From: Gammaproteobacteria bacterium
GTDB taxonomy: Bacteria > Pseudomonadota > Gammaproteobacteria > Pseudomonadales > Azotimanducaceae
Assembly (NCBI GenBank): GCA_021773555.1
Contig: JAJFKA010000092.1
Coordinates: 1 to 64,000, forward strand
Length of the DNA stretch: 64,000 bases
Reading direction: 5' to 3'
The notes beneath the pieces are model-generated. The model did no database searches. It had not been told where the DNA came from and saw only the letters and a program-made list of their open reading frames with translations. Every line of letters begins with the position of its first letter. Within the stretch, counting starts at the first letter, position 1. Positions 35,928 to 45,680 of this stretch are shown here, in pieces. A program made the position numbers and the translations under genes.

Positions 35928-36929
35928 ATGCATGAGGTATTACAGGATCTGGTGAACCAATCAGTCACTGCGGGCAATCCGGGCGTTATCCTGGAAGTTG
36001 ATGCGCCGACCCGGGGATTTCACCAACAGTTTTCATCCGGCGTGTTCAATTTGAAAACAGGGGAGCCGCTCCGAACGACAGACGGTTTCAGGATTGCGAG
36101 TATGAGCAAGACCCTGACTGCGACTTTGGTACTGCAGTTGATGGAGGAGGGTCAACTCGAACTGGATGCGCCATTTTCGGATTATTTGGATATAACCCTA
36201 CCTCACGGGCAGGACCTTTCGAAACTCACCATAAAGATGCTGCTTCATCACAACGCTGGTCTCTGGGATTTTGCCATGAGTCAGGCCTGGGGAAAATCGG
36301 TCTGGAGTGATCCGGGACGTTTCCACAAGCCGCAGGAGACGTTGAATTGGGCACTGACAAATGGCGAGCTAATCGGAAATCCTGGGACCTCCTATCATTA
36401 TTCAGATACGGGATATTTAATTCTGGGGATGCTGTTGGAAGCTGTCACTCATCAAAGCTGGGGCGATCTTTGTCGTAATCGAATACTGGTACCCGTGGGT
36501 ATGTCTCAGACCTGGCTTGAAGGATATGAATCTCCGCGATCGACACTGAGCCACTGTTACGTAGATGAAATGGACGGACTTGATATCAATGGCAGTGTGG
36601 ATTGGGCAGCGGGTGGTCATGTCTCAACGAGTGCGGACCTGCGCGATTTTGTGCAGGCGGTTTTTCATGGTCAGCTGTTTCGACACCTTGCGACGCTGGA
36701 CATAATGTTGAGCGGCTTTGATTGTGGAGACGGGACAGCTTACGGCGCGGGAGTTAAGATCCGGCGTTCCGGCAAGCAGATCCTGTGGGGACACAGTGGA
36801 TTCTGGGGTTCGTTTATGTTCTATATTCCGGGTGAGAGAATCACCGTGACGGGCACCCAGAACAGGGTCGGGGCTAATGCAGCAGCATTCGTGGATGCGG
36901 TCGTTCTTGCGATCGAAGGGCTGATATGA
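35928..36929 (+). CDS. Beta-lactamase-fold serine hydrolase
   Basis: A 333-residue class C beta-lactamase/EstB-like protein. The active-site motifs are Ser60-x-x-Lys63 (SMSKT), Tyr158-Ser-Asp (YSDTGY) and His289-Ser-Gly (GHSGFWG). No signal peptide is visible, so it is more likely an esterase or transacylase than a penicillinase. Its stop overlaps the start of the CoA-transferase gene in ATGA, showing translational coupling and a shared role in processing an ester or acid. Confidence 0.9.
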   Translation: MHEVLQDLVNQSVTAGNPGVILEVDAPTRGFHQQFSSGVFNLKTGEPLRTTDGFRIASMSKTLTATLVLQLMEEGQLELDAPFSDYLDITLPHGQDLSKLTIKMLLHHNAGLWDFAMSQAWGKSVWSDPGRFHKPQETLNWALTNGELIGNPGTSYHYSDTGYLILGMLLEAVTHQSWGDLCRNRILVPVGMSQTWLEGYESPRSTLSHCYVDEMDGLDINGSVDWAAGGHVSTSADLRDFVQAVFHGQLFRHLATLDIMLSGFDCGDGTAYGAGVKIRRSGKQILWGHSGFWGSFMFYIPGERITVTGTQNRVGANAAAFVDAVVLAIEGLI

Positions 36930-38128
36930 GCGGTCCACTGGAAGGACTGCAGGTTATTGATCTGAGCCGGGTACTTGCTGGTCCCTGGGTTACCCAGACG
37001 CTTGCTGATCTTGGCGCAACTGTCATAAAGGTGGAGCGACCGGGTGTCGGTGACGATACACGATCATGGGGTCCGCCCTGGCACGACACGGGCACCAGCG
37101 CTCTATCTGCCTATTTCATGTCTGCGAATCGGGGCAAACAATCCATCTGTATTGATCTGTCGAAATCAGCAGGGCAGGAGCTGGTGAAATCGTTGTGCCT
37201 TGACGCAGATGTATTCGTTGAGAATTTCAAGGTCGGTGATATGGCGGCCAGGGGCCTTGGTTATGACGAACTCAGCGTGCTTAATCCGCGACTGATTTAT
37301 TGTTCAATCACGGGGTTTGGTCAGACCGGGCCCTATAAAGATCGACCTGGTTACGATTTTATGATCCAGGCCATGAGCGGCTTGATGAGCATCACCGGCG
37401 AGCCGGATGAGAGATCTACAGATGGGCCGCAGAAAGTTGGCGTCGCGCTCGCCGACATCATCACAGGTCTGTACAGTTGCATCGCCGTTCTGGCCGCCTT
37501 GTCTGAGAGGAACGAATCCGGCCGGGGACAGCATATTGACATGGCTTTGCTTGATTCGATGGCGGCGGGTCTCGCCAACCAGGCCGCCAATTACCTGGTT
37601 TCCCGGGAGGCTCCCGGTCGGCTCGGTAATGCGCATCCGAATATCGTGCCGTATCAGGCATTTCCAACACTGGACGGTCACCTGATTCTTGCAGTTGGCA
37701 ACAATAACCAGTTCACCAGGTTGTGCGAGGTGTTGGAAATCGCGGACGTGGCAGATGACAGCCGGTTCGCAGACAACGAAAACAGGGTGCGGTTTCGCTC
37801 GGAACTGGTCATGATTCTCGCTGATCTGTTCAAACGACGCACCACGGATAAGTGGTTGGCGATACTTCAGAAAGCGGGTGTTCCGTCAGGTCCGATCAAC
37901 GATATTCAGGGGATGTTTTCCGATCCCCAGGTGATACACAGAAATCTGAATATCGAGATTGACGGCATGCAACTGGTCGCTAGTCCAATCAAATTTTCCA
38001 GATCAACACTTGTCTACGAGAAGGCACCACCAACGCTGGGACAGCATTCGAAATCCATTCTACAGACTGAACTTGGTCTCAGTGATGATGAGATTGAGCG
38101 GCTTGTGCGTGCAGGAATCGTTAGCTAA
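36926..38128 (+). CDS. CaiB/BaiF family III CoA transferase
   Basis: A 400-residue CoA transferase. Family III motifs include LEGLQVIDLSRVLAGPWVTQTLADLGATVIKVE near the N-terminus, NRGKQSICIDL, CSITGFGQTGPYKDRPGYDFMIQAMSGLM and the region with the catalytic Asp, GQHIDMALLDSM. It moves CoA from a donor thioester to a carboxylic acid. It begins inside the last codon of the serine hydrolase and precedes a methyltransferase by 14 bases with AAAAGGAG in between, so the three genes look like one operon. Confidence 0.93.
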   Translation: MSGPLEGLQVIDLSRVLAGPWVTQTLADLGATVIKVERPGVGDDTRSWGPPWHDTGTSALSAYFMSANRGKQSICIDLSKSAGQELVKSLCLDADVFVENFKVGDMAARGLGYDELSVLNPRLIYCSITGFGQTGPYKDRPGYDFMIQAMSGLMSITGEPDERSTDGPQKVGVALADIITGLYSCIAVLAALSERNESGRGQHIDMALLDSMAAGLANQAANYLVSREAPGRLGNAHPNIVPYQAFPTLDGHLILAVGNNNQFTRLCEVLEIADVADDSRFADNENRVRFRSELVMILADLFKRRTTDKWLAILQKAGVPSGPINDIQGMFSDPQVIHRNLNIEIDGMQLVASPIKFSRSTLVYEKAPPTLGQHSKSILQTELGLSDDEIERLVRAGIVS

Positions 38129-38142
38129 AAAAAGGAGAACGA

Positions 38143-38820
38143 ATGGCAACTCATCAGGAAATTGCGAATGTTAGCGATCAGGAACTCATAGAACGGATGG
38201 TGATGAGTCACGGTGATCGTTTTGATGAAAATTTCTGGCAATATTTCAACGAATTCATCGCGACTGGATTGGGTGCCACGCCAACGATTGTCGATGTTGG
38301 CTGCGGTCCGGGTCTCTTCCTGCGAGACCTGGGCTGCCGGTATCCCGGCGCGAGTCTCACGGGAACGGATGTCACCGCCGCGATGATTAGCTATGCTAGC
38401 GAGCTCACCTATACTGGAATGGCGCCAACACTGCTTGTACACGATATCACGGAGGACAAGCTGCCAATTGATGATCGTTCCGTTGATCTTTTATCGATGG
38501 TGGCAGTGTTGCATGTGTTGAATAACCCTTATGCGGTCTGCGATGAAATCCTGCGAGTTCTCTCCGATACAGGCGTCTTTATACTGGAGGACTGGGTACG
38601 CAGTCCGCTGCCAGATTATCTTGATCGTATGATCGGTGATGTGGATCGGCAGAGCCGGGATCAAGCGCGCAGACGCCTGATGGGATTGTTTGCAGTGCAC
38701 AACAAATATACGGTTGATGATTGGTTGTGGCTGCTGCGTGAATCCGGATTCACAATTGAACGGCACAGACAGTTAAGGTCACCCCATTTTTGTACGTTTT
38801 TGTGTCGGCGCGCGGTATAA
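38143..38820 (+). CDS. Class I SAM-dependent methyltransferase
   Basis: A 225-residue methyltransferase. Motif I is VDVGCGPGLFLRDL near residue 46, followed by GTDVTAAMISYA, and the DRSVDLLSMVAVLHVLNNP segment as motif IV. No substrate domain is recognisable. It follows the CoA transferase directly with a strong AAAAGGAG ribosome-binding site and has no signal peptide. The acceptor is unknown. Confidence 0.87.
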   Translation: MATHQEIANVSDQELIERMVMSHGDRFDENFWQYFNEFIATGLGATPTIVDVGCGPGLFLRDLGCRYPGASLTGTDVTAAMISYASELTYTGMAPTLLVHDITEDKLPIDDRSVDLLSMVAVLHVLNNPYAVCDEILRVLSDTGVFILEDWVRSPLPDYLDRMIGDVDRQSRDQARRRLMGLFAVHNKYTVDDWLWLLRESGFTIERHRQLRSPHFCTFLCRRAV

Positions 38821-38835
38821 GCTGATTCTGGTACG

Positions 38836-39825
38836 TTAGCTTGCGTGGGACTTGTTTCGACCCGCCTTTTTTGAGGCGAAAAGTGCTTCATCACTTTGTT
38901 TTAACCATTCCGCGACTGACTGATCGGAACCATATTGCGCCACACCAAAGGAAGCGGTTATTCGAAGCCTGGAATCAAAGTCAAATCGCAGGCTCCCAAT
39001 TTTGTTGCGCAGATCCTCAGCGAGTCCCAGTGATGAGGTACTGTCCAGTCCAGGTGCGAGTATGACAAATTCATCGCCCCCGTAGCGGAAGAGATGGTCA
39101 CCGGCGCGCAAACGGTTACTGATCGTCTGCACGACCTGTTGTAATACCGTATCTCCAGCGGCATGACCGAATTTGTCGTTGATGCGCTTGAATTTATCCA
39201 GATCCAGCATAAGCATCGACATCGGCGCCGGATTGCGAAGGTGTATTTTGACCAATTCATCCAGGTGAACATCCATGGCGCGCCGGTTTCCCGCGCCGGT
39301 CAGGGTGTCTTTTGTTGACAGCTTCAACAGTTCGTCTCGTTGGTGATTTCTCTCGCTGGCAAAAATGTACGTGAAGGAAAGACAGCCGATGATTGATAGC
39401 AGGAATTTCGCCAGCTCGAACCACGGCATTGAGGTCATCAGGATTAGCGTCAAGGCTGATACTGCGATTGTTGTTAACAACAAAGCAAGGCGCGGCGAAA
39501 GCAAAAAATAGGCAGCCATTGCCGTTGGAAATATCAGGTAACGCTCCGCCGACCCGCTGATGAAGATTACAGCCAGCGTTCCCATGAGGGCTAAAACCGA
39601 AAGTAAAATACCCGCGACGAATACTCTTCGCGTGGTGACGACGTGCCAGAAAATCCAAAGGCAGCCTACAAATCCCGCCGCATCAACCAGCGCGATACCA
39701 AAATCTCCCCGGGCGAGTCGAATAACGGAGAACAGGAGCAATCCGGAAAGGCACAGACCGCTTAACGCCAGGGTAATGACCTCATCGGTCGATCTGTCGC
39801 TCAAAGTAAATAGCTGAGTTTTCAA
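38836..39825 (-). CDS. Membrane diguanylate cyclase (GGDEF)
   Basis: A 329-residue protein. About six hydrophobic segments cover residues 20-165, then a short linker, then a GGDEF domain at about 175-325. The active-site signature RYGGDEFVIL is intact. The substrate motif DKFKRINDKFGHAAGD is present. An RxxD inhibitory site is not obvious. It makes c-di-GMP from two GTP at the inner membrane and could oppose the EAL response regulator at 8413. Confidence 0.92.
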   Translation of the reverse strand: MKTQLFTLSDRSTDEVITLALSGLCLSGLLLFSVIRLARGDFGIALVDAAGFVGCLWIFWHVVTTRRVFVAGILLSVLALMGTLAVIFISGSAERYLIFPTAMAAYFLLSPRLALLLTTIAVSALTLILMTSMPWFELAKFLLSIIGCLSFTYIFASERNHQRDELLKLSTKDTLTGAGNRRAMDVHLDELVKIHLRNPAPMSMLMLDLDKFKRINDKFGHAAGDTVLQQVVQTISNRLRAGDHLFRYGGDEFVILAPGLDSTSSLGLAEDLRNKIGSLRFDFDSRLRITASFGVAQYGSDQSVAEWLKQSDEALFASKKAGRNKSHAS

Positions 39826-39877
39826 CGTTCAGTCCGAAAAACGGGAATCGCTGCGCATAGAAATGGGAAAACTCTGG

Positions 39878-40123
39878 TCAATCCACGCTCCGATCTTTGA
39901 GTTGATCGATCAGTGTGGAATGGTCCGTCATTTCGTCCGGATCGATCAATTCGGTTAGCCTTTCGAGTTCCAGTTGGAGAAATAAAACAGTATCCCTGGA
40001 TTCGTTCAATAGCCTGAGTTGTTCTCCGAGAATCGCGCTGTCGTTGGCAATGGCGGACAGGATTTCAATCTGTGCATCGATATCACTAATCAGCTTGTCG
40101 ACAGTAATGTCTTCACTCAACAT
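39878..40123 (-). CDS. Small coiled-coil protein of unknown function
   Basis: An 81-residue acidic protein from ATG 40123, 7 bases after the stop of the serine hydrolase gene on the same strand. A longer frame to 40303 lies inside that gene and is unlikely. The sequence is almost wholly helical with heptad spacing of Leu and Ile (ILSAIANDSAILGEQLRLLNE). No domain is recognised. It may be co-translated with the hydrolase. Confidence 0.5.
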   Translation of the reverse strand: MLSEDITVDKLISDIDAQIEILSAIANDSAILGEQLRLLNESRDTVLFLQLELERLTELIDPDEMTDHSTLIDQLKDRSVD

Positions 40124-40130
40124 GACGTGA

Positions 40131-41366
40131 TTACACCGCAGCCTGATAAACCTGGCGTTTGAATTCGTGACTGAATTCATGCCAGAAGCCGGGCAAACGT
40201 TGGGTGAATATGAGGGCAGCAATCCCCCCGGATGGAGAGATCCAGGTATGGGTTCCGGCGAGTCCGCCCCAATGAACTTCTCCAGTTGCCTGGTCCGGTT
40301 CACCCGGCATCGGCGCGGTCTTAATTGCCAGCCCGAGACCGAATACAGTGTTTGGCATGTGCCAGTTTGGTAGCTGCACCATTTTCCCTGCAGGTAGCTG
40401 GTTGGACTGCATCAACGCCATCGTTTCGTCTTTGAGTATCCGCACGTTGTTGTATTCACCGCTGCCTATGAGCATCTGCATAAAGTTGGTGTAGTCACTA
40501 ATCGTCGAAACAAGCCCACCGCCGCCTGAAGCCAGGGCTTTTGGCTGCTGGAAACTACCGAGAATTGAATCGGGTTCTGCATTTAGTCCGGGCTTCATGG
40601 GATCCATGGGATCAACCGGTACATAATTCGTAGCCAGTCGGTGTTGCTTGCCTTCAGGCACGACAAAATCGGTATCCACCATCGCTAGTGGTCTGAAGAT
40701 CCTGTCCTGAAGAAAGGCAATAAATGACTGACCCGACCAGATTTCTACGAGTCGTGCCAGTACATCCGTTGACACGCTGTATTGAAAGCGAGTTCCAGGC
40801 TGATTAGCAAGCGGTAGGGCAGACAGCTTGGTAACCATCTCAGCGAGGGTTCCATCCGTACCGAGGACATTGTGCTTAAGGTACAGAGCGTCAACTGGAG
40901 ACTCAGCAAAGATTCCGTAGGAGAAGCCGGCCTGGTGTGACATAAGCTGGCGGATCGTTGCCTCGGTTTGCAGTGGTTCTGTCTCTGAAGGATCGTCGCT
41001 TCCCTCCTTGAGCACGGCCAGGTTGCTAAGTTCAGGCAGGAATTTTGAAAGTGGATCGTCCAGTGAAAACTTTCCATCCTCAAGCAGACACAAGGCTGCG
41101 ACCGAGGTAATTATTTTCGTGTTCGAGTAAATGCGATAAATTGTATCCTCGGTAACCGGTCGTTTCGATTCAATATCGGCGAACCCGCAGTTGTGGTAGT
41201 CGACAACCATATTGTTCTTCAGGATCACGGCGGCCGCTCCCGACAGCAGATCCCGATCGACGAAAGACTGCATCGCGTCGTGTACACGACTGAAATCAAA
41301 CGGACTATCGACAATAGTTAAACCGTTAATATGTGGTCTCCTCTCCTGCTGGTGATGGTCCGGCAA
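40131..41366 (-). CDS. Beta-lactamase-fold serine hydrolase
   Basis: About 411 residues from TTG 41366. Ser-x-x-Lys is seen in YSNTK near residue 83, the Tyr motif in FQYSVSTD, and the third motif in HWGGLAGTH. The length and FRPLAMVDTDF are typical of EstB/lovastatin-esterase-like proteins. No signal peptide is evident. The start is uncertain: an ATT at 41328-41330 in the same frame has GGAGAGGAG with ideal spacing, and would remove 12 poorly conserved residues. It is divergent from the LLM oxidoreductase at 41547. Confidence 0.88.
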   Translation of the reverse strand: MPDHHQQERRPHINGLTIVDSPFDFSRVHDAMQSFVDRDLLSGAAAVILKNNMVVDYHNCGFADIESKRPVTEDTIYRIYSNTKIITSVAALCLLEDGKFSLDDPLSKFLPELSNLAVLKEGSDDPSETEPLQTEATIRQLMSHQAGFSYGIFAESPVDALYLKHNVLGTDGTLAEMVTKLSALPLANQPGTRFQYSVSTDVLARLVEIWSGQSFIAFLQDRIFRPLAMVDTDFVVPEGKQHRLATNYVPVDPMDPMKPGLNAEPDSILGSFQQPKALASGGGGLVSTISDYTNFMQMLIGSGEYNNVRILKDETMALMQSNQLPAGKMVQLPNWHMPNTVFGLGLAIKTAPMPGEPDQATGEVHWGGLAGTHTWISPSGGIAALIFTQRLPGFWHEFSHEFKRQVYQAAV

Positions 41367-41546
41367 ATGGCGATTAGTTTACGCTCAAGGGCCGTACCGG
41401 AACGACGCCTAAGGCTACCAGAAAAATGATGCCGCGGGTGCTTCAGATTATGGTGCGATTCGTCAGTCCGCAACCAGGGGTTGACGCAGCAATCGATTGG
41501 TGTTGTGGTTGGTGACGTCTACTGTTGGCGATAAGGGGGTAGTTGT

Positions 41547-42596
41547 ATGAAGCTTGGAACTGGTATAGGAGGTTGGCCTGGACAGGCACCCGAACAAGCG
41601 AAACTGGCTGAGCAAAATGGGTTCGATTTTGTGAATTGCGGTGAACTCGCACACGATTCCATGCTCACCATGGCGCTGGCAGCCACCGCAACGGAATCAC
41701 TGGAAATGTTGACCTCGGTCACCATTGCGTTTCCACGGAGTCCGATGGTACTTGCGATGGAGGCGTGGGATATCCAACAGTTGTCCGCCGGCAGGTTCAA
41801 TATCGGGCTCGGCAGCCAGGTAAAAGGCCACAACGAACGGCGATTTGGCGGTTCGTGGTCGGCCGCTGCACCTCGCATGAAAGAGTACATCCAGATGATG
41901 AAAGCAATCTGGGACAGCTGGCAGGACGGAACGACACCAGAGTTCATGGGACGAGAGTATCGTTACACGCTAATGACGCCGAACTTTAATCCTGGTCCAA
42001 TTGAGTTCCCCAGACCGCGGATATACCTTGCTGTGGTCGGTCCGGCGATGGCACGAGTTGCAGGGGAGGTTGCTGATGGCATTCTGCCTCACGGGGGTAT
42101 CATGACTGATCGGTACATGCGCGAAACTCTACTTCCCAATGTAAAAATAGGATTGGAACGGTCGGGTCGAACCTGGGCGGATATTGATATTGGGCTGAGT
42201 GGTTATCTCGCGCTCGGTGAAAATGATGAGGATATTCAGCGTAATTTGGATAAGCTGAGGGTACCGCTGTCTTTTTACGGTTCTACAAGAAGCTATCATC
42301 ACGTATTGCGCATGCATGGGCTTGAGGAACTCGGATTGAAACTTCATTCACTCTCACTCGAAGGTCGCTGGCAGGAAATGCGCGAGGTCATCACTGATGA
42401 CGATCTGCTAAAACTTGCGGAGACCTGTCGCTATGATGACTATGCCGAATTTGTGAGGACGAATCGTGAATACGCTTCTCAGATGGGCTTCGGCATGCCG
42501 CACGAGACCGCAGAACAAAAACTGCGTGCGGCGGAGATCATGGCGCAATTGCAAGCGGTGAAAACGACTGGCGTACCCAAAGGAATGGAAATGTAG
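41547..42596 (+). CDS. LLM-class (luciferase-like) oxidoreductase, F420-type
   Basis: A 349-residue luciferase-fold TIM-barrel oxidoreductase. Family motifs include TSVTIAFPRSPMVLAMEAWDIQQLSAGRF and NIGLGSQVKGHNERRFG. The pattern resembles the TIGR03617-type proteins predicted to bind F420 or FMN. It would use reduced flavin for oxygen insertion or hydride transfer. The weak ribosome-binding site before ATG 41547 is GGGGGTAG. It is followed after 5 bases by the convergent DUF1801 gene. Confidence 0.88.
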   Translation: MKLGTGIGGWPGQAPEQAKLAEQNGFDFVNCGELAHDSMLTMALAATATESLEMLTSVTIAFPRSPMVLAMEAWDIQQLSAGRFNIGLGSQVKGHNERRFGGSWSAAAPRMKEYIQMMKAIWDSWQDGTTPEFMGREYRYTLMTPNFNPGPIEFPRPRIYLAVVGPAMARVAGEVADGILPHGGIMTDRYMRETLLPNVKIGLERSGRTWADIDIGLSGYLALGENDEDIQRNLDKLRVPLSFYGSTRSYHHVLRMHGLEELGLKLHSLSLEGRWQEMREVITDDDLLKLAETCRYDDYAEFVRTNREYASQMGFGMPHETAEQKLRAAEIMAQLQAVKTTGVPKGMEM

Positions 42597-42601
42597 AGGG
42601 A

Positions 42602-43021
42602 TTATTCCGGGTACCGGTTTCGCATCTCTGCGACCGACGATGAAATAATGCTTTCCAGAACCTCCATATCCACGTCGCTCAGGTGCTTGATGTACAGGCA
42701 TGACTTACCCAGCTTGTGCTTGCCGAGACGATTGAGTTCACACTTATACTCGCTGAATCCCGGCATGACGTAAACCGTGAGGTTTTGCTTGCGGGGCGAA
42801 AATCCGGTGATCATAAAGTCACCCTCACGACCGCTGGCATATCGGTAGTGGTATGTGTCGTATCCCACAATACTCGTTCCCCACATCCTGGCGCGCTTAC
42901 CAGTGACGCGATGCATGAGCTTCATCAGGCGCTTCACATCCCGACGTTTGTCCGCATCTTCAATACCGGACACGAAAGTGGAAACGCTTGCGTTGTTTCT
43001 GACGGTTTTTAGCTCGCTCAT
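42602..43021 (-). CDS. DUF1801-family protein
   Basis: A 139-residue protein with the family features: DADKRRDVKRLMKLMHRVTGKRARMWGTSIVGYDTYHY near the N-terminus, FSPRKQNLTVYV, and the C-terminal LGKSCLYIKHLSDVDMEVLESII. DUF1801 proteins fold like YdhG; the function is unknown. It stands alone between the LLM gene and a 167-bp spacer in which I see no feature. Confidence 0.82.
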   Translation of the reverse strand: MSELKTVRNNASVSTFVSGIEDADKRRDVKRLMKLMHRVTGKRARMWGTSIVGYDTYHYRYASGREGDFMITGFSPRKQNLTVYVMPGFSEYKCELNRLGKHKLGKSCLYIKHLSDVDMEVLESIISSSVAEMRNRYPE

Positions 43022-43188
43022 TTGGCGATACTCCCACGCAGAGATTGTGAAGCAGGTTTAAGGCAAGACAGGATATCGTCGCGTGCATGTGGGCCGACGG
43101 AGGACAACTGTTTACTCAATCTCGTGGCTGGAGCGGGCTTGTCTGATTGAACCCCGGCGGTGATTAGTGATCTGGTCATGGTGCCAGC

Positions 43189-43632
43189 TCAGGAGTCCAC
43201 GTCGCTGGGGTAGGACTGGAAAGCTAAAGGTATCTCGTAGCTGTGTGCTACCAGGTCGACGAAATACTTTTTGTCTTTCTTACGTCGGATGAGCAGTCGG
43301 CGATCAGGCACGATCGCTCCTGGTCTGGGTCCGCGACGATATCGTAATCGACGTTCCCCATCTTTTCGTTTTTCGTCGTAGTCGGGCTCGTCATCGTCAG
43401 GCATTTCCTGTACATAACATTCACAACCGGCCTCAGAAACCTTAATCATGAATTCCATTGCCACCGCCTCGGTGACATTGTTTTTTATGACGTATTCCTT
43501 GCCAGAAAACAACGCATCGGTTTTCCTGGCATCCAGGCGAAAGAGCCTCGCGAACCGCTTTTTCGTAGTAGGCTCGTCAAACTCTCCCGTCCGGGAGCCG
43601 TCGAATACCACTCTGAATAGTTGTTCAGTCAT
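43189..43632 (-). CDS. Uncharacterised protein with a small N-terminal two-strand/helix domain
   Basis: A 147-residue protein from ATG 43632; a GTG-type extension to 43647 is possible. The N-terminal 70 residues (FRVVFDG, FARLFRLDARKTDALFSGKEYVIKNNVTEAVAMEFMIKVSEAGCECYV) match a widespread small domain of unknown function often fused to DUF805. The C-terminal half is very basic and arginine-rich (RRLRYRRGPRPG, RRLLIRRKKDKK). It may contact nucleic acid or phosphate groups, but this is inference. It lies downstream of the DUF1631 gene on the same strand, 83 bases away. Confidence 0.6.
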   Translation of the reverse strand: MTEQLFRVVFDGSRTGEFDEPTTKKRFARLFRLDARKTDALFSGKEYVIKNNVTEAVAMEFMIKVSEAGCECYVQEMPDDDEPDYDEKRKDGERRLRYRRGPRPGAIVPDRRLLIRRKKDKKYFVDLVAHSYEIPLAFQSYPSDVDS

Positions 43633-43715
43633 AGCGACGCAGCGCAACTGCTTCTCAACAAAGGACTAGAGCATATCAGAAAATCGCGGTAGCGCGAGCA
43701 TGCCACCGGGGCGAT

Positions 43716-45557
43716 TCAGGAAGTGTCGCCAGTAAGCTCGGCAAAGCTCTTACTACGGTTTTGGCGCAACCCAACCACCACGCTGGATAATACGTTTTCG
43801 AATTCGTCTCCGGTGTCCAGGATTTCACTGTTCTCTGTCACCAGCATGTTGGAAAGTTGACTGGCGGTGTATTCAGCGACTTTGATGCCCGCCCTGTTGG
43901 CAAATATGTATTTCTCGTTTCCTGGGATGATGGCCACGAGTTTGGCTGGTGTCAGAGTACCTACCATAAGGGGTAACTTTACCCAGGCATCGGGACGTAA
44001 TTGCGACACAGCCTCGACGGCAAACTTTAGCTTACGCTCCGCTTTGCGTCTCAATGCGAGCGATCGCTTCTTTTTCAGTTCAAGTATTTTCAGCAGTTTC
44101 TTTTGTTTTTCGGTCTGGGTGGTCTTGCGATCCCTGGTGTATTCCTGTGAGAGCCTGAGTTGCTCCTGTTCATCGGCCAGCTTTTTCTTCTTTTTATTCT
44201 GGTCACTGACGTTCTGTAGCACGCGGTTCAGGTGTACCTTGAACAACTCCTGCATGGGTATCGGCGAGAGCGGTTTGATGGTGCCATCGCGAAGCTGCAT
44301 TGCCATCTGCGTGTAGTTGAGCTGCATCCCTTTACGGCGATTGTGATTGGTAAACAAAAGGCGCTCACTCGAGGCACTGTTCATGATAATCCGCAGACGA
44401 GCGATCTTTTCTTCCGGCTCGTTCTTGTCGTCATAGAGAAACCAGTCCCCGTTTGACAAGGCGGAAAGTTGCTCCAGCAAATCGGAATCGAGGTCAACAC
44501 CGCTGATCAGGCTGTCGTCCTGATCCAGTAAATCGAATTCGCAAGGCTCTGAAGGCTCGCCGCGTTTAATCTGCTCGTATTCCTCCTGGATATCGGCAAG
44601 TGCATTGACGATGGTTGATGTGTCGAATTTGAGCTTGCTGCTGAAGTCAGTAATATGCCCAGGTAAACTTTCCATGACAGCGTATTGTTTGGCTTTGTTT
44701 TTGCCGGGTTGTAGTGACCAGATCAAAGCTTCAGTGAGCTTCTCTGCATTCTGCCATTCCTTCGAGTCTTCACCATAGTGCACTATTATTTCTTGAAGAA
44801 AGTCGTGCCAGGCACCTTGCAGAAGGAAAATAGTGAACATGGGCAACTTGTGGTCTGCCATTTCTCTGTTGAGCAGCTTGGAGGCACGGAGTTTCGCTTT
44901 TCTTTCCTCAAGGATTGCCAGCTCTTTATCGGCCAGTGTCGCTTCCATTTTCCTGGACAGTCGATTCTCTTTTTCAAAATCACCGCGAAGTTGCGCCAGG
45001 CAGTCCTCAAGGGTAACTCTACCCTTTACCAGCAAGGCGATTGGCTCATCGATTTTTTCCATATACTGATCGCCGAGGATCCCAAGATCTTCACTCCAGC
45101 CGACACATTCGGAAAGTAACAAATCCAGCAGGCTCAGGATGGGCTGACCTGACGTCTGAATTGACGTTGATACGCCATTCTGAATGACGTCTACCGCGTA
45201 GTAAGGTAAGAGCGCCCGCAGGATACACTCGACTCTGTAGTCGAGATCAGTTTTGGTCAGAAAATCCGCCACTGTGTCATCGATAAAACGCAAAGTAGCC
45301 GTATCTGTGCGGCCGAGGCTGATACCTGGGTGGTACTGACGGATCTGATTAAGTAGCGAACCAACCTGACCTTCCAGAGAAAGCGCTGGCAACCGGTTGA
45401 GCAGTTCCTCCAGTTCCGAGCCGCCAATAGCCGCTGCCACGGGTTCCGGAGGTGTGTAGTAGCTGACGAGCGCTACCTGAATCTGCTGATCATTAATCTT
45501 TGGTTCGCTCACTGTTTCCCTGGGTCCTGGTAAGGACGCTTTTTTCTCTCTGGGCAC
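43716..45557 (-). CDS. DUF1631-family protein
   Basis: A 613-residue protein with a GTG start at 45557; GTG 45512 with AGGGA upstream is an alternative. The sequence from LLDLLLSECVGWSEDLGILGDQYMEKID to FLLQGAWHDFLQEIIVHYGEDS and EALIWSLQPG follows the DUF1631 pattern. A coiled-coil lies in the middle and another near residues 480-540 (rich in Lys and Glu). The family is common in gammaproteobacteria and its function is unknown; a C-terminal PilZ-like region is possible. Confidence 0.78.
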   Translation of the reverse strand: MPREKKASLPGPRETVSEPKINDQQIQVALVSYYTPPEPVAAAIGGSELEELLNRLPALSLEGQVGSLLNQIRQYHPGISLGRTDTATLRFIDDTVADFLTKTDLDYRVECILRALLPYYAVDVIQNGVSTSIQTSGQPILSLLDLLLSECVGWSEDLGILGDQYMEKIDEPIALLVKGRVTLEDCLAQLRGDFEKENRLSRKMEATLADKELAILEERKAKLRASKLLNREMADHKLPMFTIFLLQGAWHDFLQEIIVHYGEDSKEWQNAEKLTEALIWSLQPGKNKAKQYAVMESLPGHITDFSSKLKFDTSTIVNALADIQEEYEQIKRGEPSEPCEFDLLDQDDSLISGVDLDSDLLEQLSALSNGDWFLYDDKNEPEEKIARLRIIMNSASSERLLFTNHNRRKGMQLNYTQMAMQLRDGTIKPLSPIPMQELFKVHLNRVLQNVSDQNKKKKKLADEQEQLRLSQEYTRDRKTTQTEKQKKLLKILELKKKRSLALRRKAERKLKFAVEAVSQLRPDAWVKLPLMVGTLTPAKLVAIIPGNEKYIFANRAGIKVAEYTASQLSNMLVTENSEILDTGDEFENVLSSVVVGLRQNRSKSFAELTGDTS

Positions 45558-45680
45558 GTCATATTAGTGGGGGTGGGGCGCCTAAAACTTGATGTCGTTC
45601 ACATTACCGGAAAAATTCCCAAAATGAACGTGTGAAACCGTACGCTTCATGCTTTTCGCTGCCCGGGACCGGACTTAAGC

